Source: FLUQ01 sp031551515 (GTDB lineage Bacteria; Desulfobacterota; Desulfovibrionia; Desulfovibrionales; Desulfovibrionaceae). From it: 10,218 bases of DNA. Under the pieces are notes generated by a model. It searched no databases and was not told where the DNA came from. It saw nothing but the letters and a program-made list of their open reading frames with translations. Below, in pieces: positions 6,687-10,218 of this stretch. Both the position numbers and the translations under genes were made by a program. Every line of letters begins with the position of its first letter. The stretch's first letter is position 1. The stretch covers positions 1 to 10,218 of the forward strand of contig JAVBNL010000086.1 in the NCBI GenBank assembly GCA_031551515.1, given 5' to 3'.

Positions 6687-6732
6687 AAGCGGCTTTAGCC
6701 GGGCAACGCGGTTTGCCCGGCCAGAGCCGCTT
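6687..6732 (+). terminator. Two-tier stem-loop after the Grd-like selenoprotein gene
   Basis: The outer arms AAGCGGCT (6687-6694) and AGCCGCTT (6725-6732) enclose a perfect 9-bp inner stem, GCCGGGCAA (6698-6706) with TTGCCCGGC (6713-6721), around a 6-base loop. It starts two bases after the stop codon. No uninterrupted T run follows (CTGGCGTAGC), so it may be a partial terminator or a 3' mRNA stabiliser separating the enzyme genes from the transporter genes. Confidence 0.55.
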
Positions 6733-6827
6733 CTGGCGTAGCAGTTCTGTTTCATCGCGAAAACCACAGGTGTCTCTTGCATGCCTTAACGCAGATTTTT
6801 TAACTATCTGTAATATGGAGAAAACGC

Positions 6828-7835
6828 ATGAAAAAAGAGCTTAAAAAAACGGCATTGGTACTTGGAATATGCATGCTTGCGCTCACTTTTGCAGGAACGG
6901 CGACCGCTGCTGAAAAGAAAGGCGCCTATCCCAACAATATCAGCTTCATTTCCGGCGGCGCCGGGGGCACGTATTATTTCATCGGAACGGGCGTTGCTAA
7001 AGTCATCAATGACAAGTTCAAGGGCGTACACTGCGCCATGGAATCCACTTCAAGCGCCCCTCTTGAGAATGCGACCCTTGTCTCCAGGGCCACCGAAACC
7101 ATTGGCATCATCACTCTGGACGGCATCCTGGACGCGCTTTCGGGCAACCCGAAGTCCGGTTTCAAACGGCCCATCACCAACATCAAAGTCATCATGGGCG
7201 GCCATATCCAATACAATTACCTGGGCGCCAAAAAAGGCAGCGGCATCAAGACTATCGCCGACATCAAGGGTAAGAGGCTGGGCTCTTTGACGAAAAGCTC
7301 CTCCATCCGGCAGCAGTCGGAAGCCTTGCTCCGCACGCAGGGTCTGGACCCTGAGAAGGATCTCAGAGTGGCCACGCTGACGTACCCTGAACAAGTCGAT
7401 GCCATAAAAGACGACAAGATCGATGTTTTCAACTGCGGTGGCGGCACGCCGCAAGCCATGATCATGGAAATCGCCACGGCGTCTCCCATAGAGCTTGTGA
7501 CCATCCCCAAGGACCTCGAAGAGAAGATGCTCGCCAAGTACCCCTACTGGAGAATAGGCACCATTCCGGCCGGAACCTACCCCGGACAGGATAGCGACGC
7601 CCGGGTCACCACGGTGCAAACCCTTATCGTCGCCAACGAAAACCTGAGCGACAAGTTTATCTCTGACTTGATGGACGTGGTCTTCGCGAACACCAACATC
7701 CTGATCGGGGTCCATCCCGAAGGCAAATCCTGGACTTGGGAGCAGACTTTGGACTTTTACCAGCGGCAAAAGGACAACCTGCCCTGGCACCCCGGCGCGG
7801 TGCAATACATCAAGAAACGCGCGGGTCTCAAATAG
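6828..7835 (+). CDS. TAXI-family TRAP transporter solute receptor (periplasmic binding protein)
   Basis: A 335-residue precursor with a clear Sec signal peptide: K2, K3, K6 and K7, a hydrophobic core at about 9-23, and a likely signal peptidase I cut near A28 (ATAA before EKK). The mature part begins with the hallmark of TAXI receptors, ISFISGGAGGTYYFIGTGVA at about 38-57, followed by the usual domain that loads an organic solute and delivers it to a TRAP permease using an ion gradient. GGAG at 6817-6820, seven bases upstream, fixes the start. The gene lies 142 bp after the selenoprotein and 139 bp before the matching permease, so transporter and enzymes probably serve one substrate. Known TAXI ligands are few, mostly small organic acids such as glutamate; the ligand here is unknown. 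Confidence 0.92.
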   Translation: MKKELKKTALVLGICMLALTFAGTATAAEKKGAYPNNISFISGGAGGTYYFIGTGVAKVINDKFKGVHCAMESTSSAPLENATLVSRATETIGIITLDGILDALSGNPKSGFKRPITNIKVIMGGHIQYNYLGAKKGSGIKTIADIKGKRLGSLTKSSSIRQQSEALLRTQGLDPEKDLRVATLTYPEQVDAIKDDKIDVFNCGGGTPQAMIMEIATASPIELVTIPKDLEEKMLAKYPYWRIGTIPAGTYPGQDSDARVTTVQTLIVANENLSDKFISDLMDVVFANTNILIGVHPEGKSWTWEQTLDFYQRQKDNLPWHPGAVQYIKKRAGLK

Positions 7836-7850
7836 CACGGCATCTTGAAT

Positions 7851-7893
7851 GTCCGGGAACGCCGCAGGAGAAAACGCTGCGGCATTCCCGGGC
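7851..7893 (+). other. Intercistronic stem-loop between TAXI receptor and permease genes
   Basis: Positions 7851-7867 pair with 7877-7893: 17 positions with one mismatch (7860/7884) and one wobble, around a 9-base loop. The 3' flank, ACAATAGAGG, has no T run. A stable hairpin just after a binding-protein gene is a familiar way to protect its mRNA so that more receptor than permease is made; that role is inferred here. Confidence 0.6.
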
Positions 7894-7974
7894 ACAATAG
7901 AGGGGATGCCTGACCTCTAACGGGGCAATAGCGTACAGTATTATGGTCTTTTCGCCTGCAGGAGGCTTTTGAAA

Positions 7975-9870
7975 ATGGAAGGCACAGCGATGAGCGCCCA
8001 AGGGGCCCGGTCAGTAATAAAGCAGGTGTTTTTTGGAGTGGCGGTTTTGATGTCGCTTTTCCAGTTGTTCGCTGCCGCGTCGAGTTATATCGAAACCATG
8101 CCCCTGCGCTCCATGCATTTATGCTTCACCCTGGTTCTCATTTTCCTGCTCCAGACGGAGAAAAGAACCGGAGCGCTGACCTGGAAGGACGGCGCCGACC
8201 TTGTTTGCGCTCTGCTCAGCGTGGCGGTCACCGTGTATGCTTTTTTGTACTGGGAAGACATGACCGTCGAGCTCGTCTATCCCTCTGAGTTGCAGTTGGC
8301 CATAGGGTGCACGCTGATCGCCATGGTCATGTACGCGACAGGCAGATCGGTCGGCTGGGCAATCCCGCTCCTGGCCCTTTGTTTCCTGCTGTATGCCTTC
8401 TTCGGGCAGCATATTCCGCCGCCTATAGGGCACAGAGGCCTGCCTTTCGACCGGATCATCGGCGGCCTGACCATGGCGACAGAGGGCATTTACGGCCTGG
8501 TGCTCGGTGTTTCGGCAACCTATATCTTTCTTTTCGTGCTGTTTGGCGCATTCATGGAGAAAAGCGGCGCAAGTGATTTTTTCATAAACATTTCATTGGC
8601 CTTATTTGGAAAACGGCGTGGCGGCCCCGCCAAGGTCGCTGTTATGGCTTCAGGCATCATGGGCACCATTTCCGGTTCAGCCGTTGCAAACGTTTGCACA
8701 ACGGGCGTGATGACCATTCCCATGATGAAGAAGGCTGGGTATGAATCTCCTTTTGCCGGCGGAGTCGAGGCAGTGGCTTCCACAGGCGGGCAAATTATGC
8801 CGCCGATTATGGGCGCCGCCGCGTTCATCATGGCCGAGACGCTCAGCATTCCGTATATCAGCGTATGCAAGGCGGCTATCATTCCCGCGTTGATGTACTA
8901 TGTATCCCTTTGGTTCATGGTTGATCTCAACGCGCAAAAAAGAGGCATCAAGCCGCTTTCGGCGGATGAAGTGCCCGACTGGCGGCCCATTTTGGCCAAA
9001 GGCTTTCTTTTGGCCGTTCCGCTCGTCCTGCTTATTATCTGCCTGTCCATTCTTCTCTGGTCGCCGCTCAAGTCGGGCTTGCTGGCGATTCTTTCTCTTC
9101 TGGTCGTCAGCTCACTCCGCAAAGATACTCGTCTTTCTTTTAAGAAGCTCTGCGAGATTCTCGCCGCGGGCGCCCAAAGCTGCCTGACCGTGGCTATAAT
9201 CTGCGCCATCGCCGGCATCATTATAGGCGTATTGACCCTTACAGGCCTTGGCATCAAGTTTTCCCAGTTGCTTATCGCCCTGTCTTTTGGCGTGAAGCCC
9301 GTTCTGCTGGTCTTGACCATGCTCGCCGGCCTGATTCTCGGCATGGGCATGACTGCGACATCCGTGTATATCATTATTTCCGTGCTCATTGCTCCCGCGT
9401 TGGTCGAGATGGGCACCCTCCCCATAGCCGCCCATCTGTTCGCCTTTTATTTCGGCATTCTTTCGGCCATCACGCCGCCGGTCGCCATCGCCTCTTTCGC
9501 CGCGGCGGGCATATGCAAGGCCTCGCCGAACAAGGTCGGCTACCAGGCCTGGCTGCTCGGGTGCGCGGGGTTCATCATCCCATTCATGTTCCTGTACAAT
9601 CCCGTGCTTCTGCTGGAAGGGAACAGCATCCCGCGGATGCTCTACAGCCTGTTTACGGCCTTTCTCGGTATTTTCTGCATGGCCTGCGCCGTTGAAGGCT
9701 GGCTGGTGAGAGCTTTGAATCCCGCTTTCAGGCTTATATTGCTTGCCGTGGCTCTCCTGCTTATTGACAGCGGGCTGCTTACCGACGCCCTAGGCTTTTT
9801 CGCCCTGGCAAGTATATATATTTTCCAAAAGGCTACCGCCGGAAAGAAGCTGCTCCCGACATTGGGATAG
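7975..9870 (+). CDS. TRAP transporter permease, TAXI-type fused 4TM/12TM protein
   Basis: This 631-residue, strongly hydrophobic inner-membrane protein is the size expected for TAXI permeases, where the small DctQ-like and large DctM-like subunits are fused. Four hydrophobic segments lie in about the first 145 residues, and the DctM-like part follows with many more. Diagnostic signatures are GTISGSAVANV (230-240), STGGQIMPPIMGAAAF (269-284) and a later SAITPPVAIASFAAAG, the two repeated halves of the substrate/ion site. It works with the receptor encoded upstream to import a solute, normally driven by Na+. Three in-frame starts are close together (TTG 7969, ATG 7975, ATG 7990). AGGAGG at 7960-7965 stands nine bases before 7975 and only three before 7969, so 7975 is chosen. 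Confidence 0.93.
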   Translation: MEGTAMSAQGARSVIKQVFFGVAVLMSLFQLFAAASSYIETMPLRSMHLCFTLVLIFLLQTEKRTGALTWKDGADLVCALLSVAVTVYAFLYWEDMTVELVYPSELQLAIGCTLIAMVMYATGRSVGWAIPLLALCFLLYAFFGQHIPPPIGHRGLPFDRIIGGLTMATEGIYGLVLGVSATYIFLFVLFGAFMEKSGASDFFINISLALFGKRRGGPAKVAVMASGIMGTISGSAVANVCTTGVMTIPMMKKAGYESPFAGGVEAVASTGGQIMPPIMGAAAFIMAETLSIPYISVCKAAIIPALMYYVSLWFMVDLNAQKRGIKPLSADEVPDWRPILAKGFLLAVPLVLLIICLSILLWSPLKSGLLAILSLLVVSSLRKDTRLSFKKLCEILAAGAQSCLTVAIICAIAGIIIGVLTLTGLGIKFSQLLIALSFGVKPVLLVLTMLAGLILGMGMTATSVYIIISVLIAPALVEMGTLPIAAHLFAFYFGILSAITPPVAIASFAAAGICKASPNKVGYQAWLLGCAGFIIPFMFLYNPVLLLEGNSIPRMLYSLFTAFLGIFCMACAVEGWLVRALNPAFRLILLAVALLLIDSGLLTDALGFFALASIYIFQKATAGKKLLPTLG

Positions 9871-10077
9871 TTCGTGGATTTTGCCCGGCTCAAAGGCTTT
9901 AGAACGATTCGCATTCGGTACGATCAAAGACTATGCAGCTGTTCTTTGCCTTGCCATAACCATATTCAAGCTGGTCGACGTGCAGTTCACGGCGGAATGC
10001 CCCCCCCCCGCATCGCATATGGGGGTATTCCGCCGTGAAAGTGTGGGTGAATTCATTGTAATAAAAGGATTTTTCCG
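9871..10077. promoter_or_regulatory. Spacer before the thioredoxin reductase gene
   Basis: This 207-bp non-coding stretch separates the permease from the thioredoxin reductase gene. Its main content is a long hairpin at 9986-10039 and, 25 bases further on, the ribosome-binding site AAGGA at 10065-10069, eight bases before the ATG. The first 115 bases (9871-9985) show no structure, promoter pair or convincing ORF that I can support. A promoter for the next operon could lie here but I could not identify one. Confidence 0.5.
9986..10039. terminator. Long perfect hairpin with a C-tract, upstream of trxB
   Basis: TTCACGGCGGAAT (9986-9998) pairs perfectly with ATTCCGCCGTGAA (10027-10039). The stem can extend inward by a G-T pair and five C-G pairs (10000-10004 with 10021-10025), for about 19 bp. 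The ascending side contains ten consecutive C (10000-10009). No T run follows on the plus strand. It could end the transporter transcript or structure the trxB leader. Confidence 0.5.
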
Positions 10078-10218
10078 ATGGAAAGACGTGAACTTGTGAT
10101 CATCGGCGGCGGTCCCGCCGGCATGACGGCCGCGGTGTACGCCAAGCGTGCCGGCCTTGACGTGGTGCTGCTGGAAAAAGGCTCGTACGGCGGGCAGATT
10201 CTCATCACCAGCGACGTT
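10078..10218 (+). CDS. trxB: Thioredoxin reductase, N-terminal part (3' truncated by window edge)
   Basis: The first 47 codons are present. The protein opens with a FAD-binding Rossmann motif, VIIGGGPAGMTAAVYAKRAG (residues 7-26), continues through LLEKGSYGGQI, and matches the beginning of low-molecular-weight thioredoxin reductases. These flavoproteins pass electrons from NADPH to thioredoxin. AAGGA at 10065-10069, eight bases upstream, supports the start. In Grd operons of other anaerobes, trxB and trxA lie beside the reductase genes because thioredoxin regenerates the oxidised selenoprotein; the same role is inferred here. The C-terminal CxxC redox motif is beyond the window, so a ferredoxin-dependent or other member of the family cannot be excluded. 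Confidence 0.85.
   Translation, partial: MERRELVIIGGGPAGMTAAVYAKRAGLDVVLLEKGSYGGQILITSDV

Noticed and set aside
6786..6814. TTAACG and TGTAAT as a promoter for the TAXI receptor gene
   Set aside because: The spacing is 17, but transcription would start at or past the ribosome-binding site at 6817-6820, leaving no usable leader.
9881..10099. 72-codon ORF in the spacer before thioredoxin reductase
   Set aside because: It runs through the perfect hairpin and over the trxB start in another frame, has no ribosome-binding site and looks unlike a protein.
1..10218. CRISPR array, tRNA, insertion sequence or prophage gene
   Set aside because: I saw no regularly spaced direct repeats, tRNA-like cloverleaf, transposase or phage-type protein in the window.

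Overview
The window looks like one catabolic gene cluster from an anaerobic, selenocysteine-using bacterium. Base composition is moderately GC-rich, with one sharp AT-rich promoter island. A TAXI-type TRAP transporter, an E. coli-like SECIS hairpin and a FadR-type regulator all suggest a Gram-negative, most likely a Desulfovibrionaceae-like (Desulfovibrio/Bilophila-type) deltaproteobacterium. That taxon is inferred from gene style only; there is no rRNA or marker gene here.

Layout. (1) Positions 1-254 hold the last 23 codons of an unidentified plus-strand gene and two terminator-like hairpins, one per strand. (2) Positions 255-959, minus strand, encode a FadR/FCD-type GntR regulator. It is divergent from the main cluster across a 243-bp, partly very AT-rich control region (960-1202) that holds several inverted repeats. 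(3) The plus-strand cluster follows: an iron-containing alcohol dehydrogenase (1203-2360), a CoA-acylating-type aldehyde dehydrogenase of the methylmalonate-semialdehyde dehydrogenase family (2415-3929), and then two subunits resembling component B of glycine/sarcosine/betaine reductase: a GrdE/G/I-type proprotein homologue (4029-5321) and a GrdB/F/H-type selenoprotein (5324-6685). The selenoprotein is read through an in-frame TGA at 6404-6406, followed at once by a convincing SECIS hairpin. (4) A TAXI-family TRAP transporter follows: a periplasmic receptor (6828-7835) and a fused membrane permease (7975-9870). (5) The 5' end of a thioredoxin reductase gene (10078 to the window edge) closes the window. 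Thioredoxin reductase and thioredoxin supply electrons to Grd systems, so its position here is meaningful.

Inferred working model. The TAXI transporter imports an organic anion or zwitterion. The alcohol and aldehyde dehydrogenases oxidise an alcohol to an aldehyde and then to an acid or acyl-CoA. The Grd-like component B reductively cleaves a carbon-heteroatom bond, fed by the thioredoxin system, as a route to electron disposal and acetyl phosphate. GrdA, GrdC and GrdD are not in the window and should lie downstream or elsewhere. The most interesting feature is that the GrdE-like protein appears to lack the cysteine that becomes the pyruvoyl group in glycine and sarcosine reductases. The selenoprotein also has U-G-G-S where, as I recall, the classical family has U-x-x-C. 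This points to a substrate that cannot form a Schiff base: glycine betaine made from choline is the simplest candidate, and a non-amine such as a sulfonated acid is a more speculative one. Four of the five spacers of 50 bp or more inside the cluster carry long stem-loops, so expression may be tuned gene by gene.
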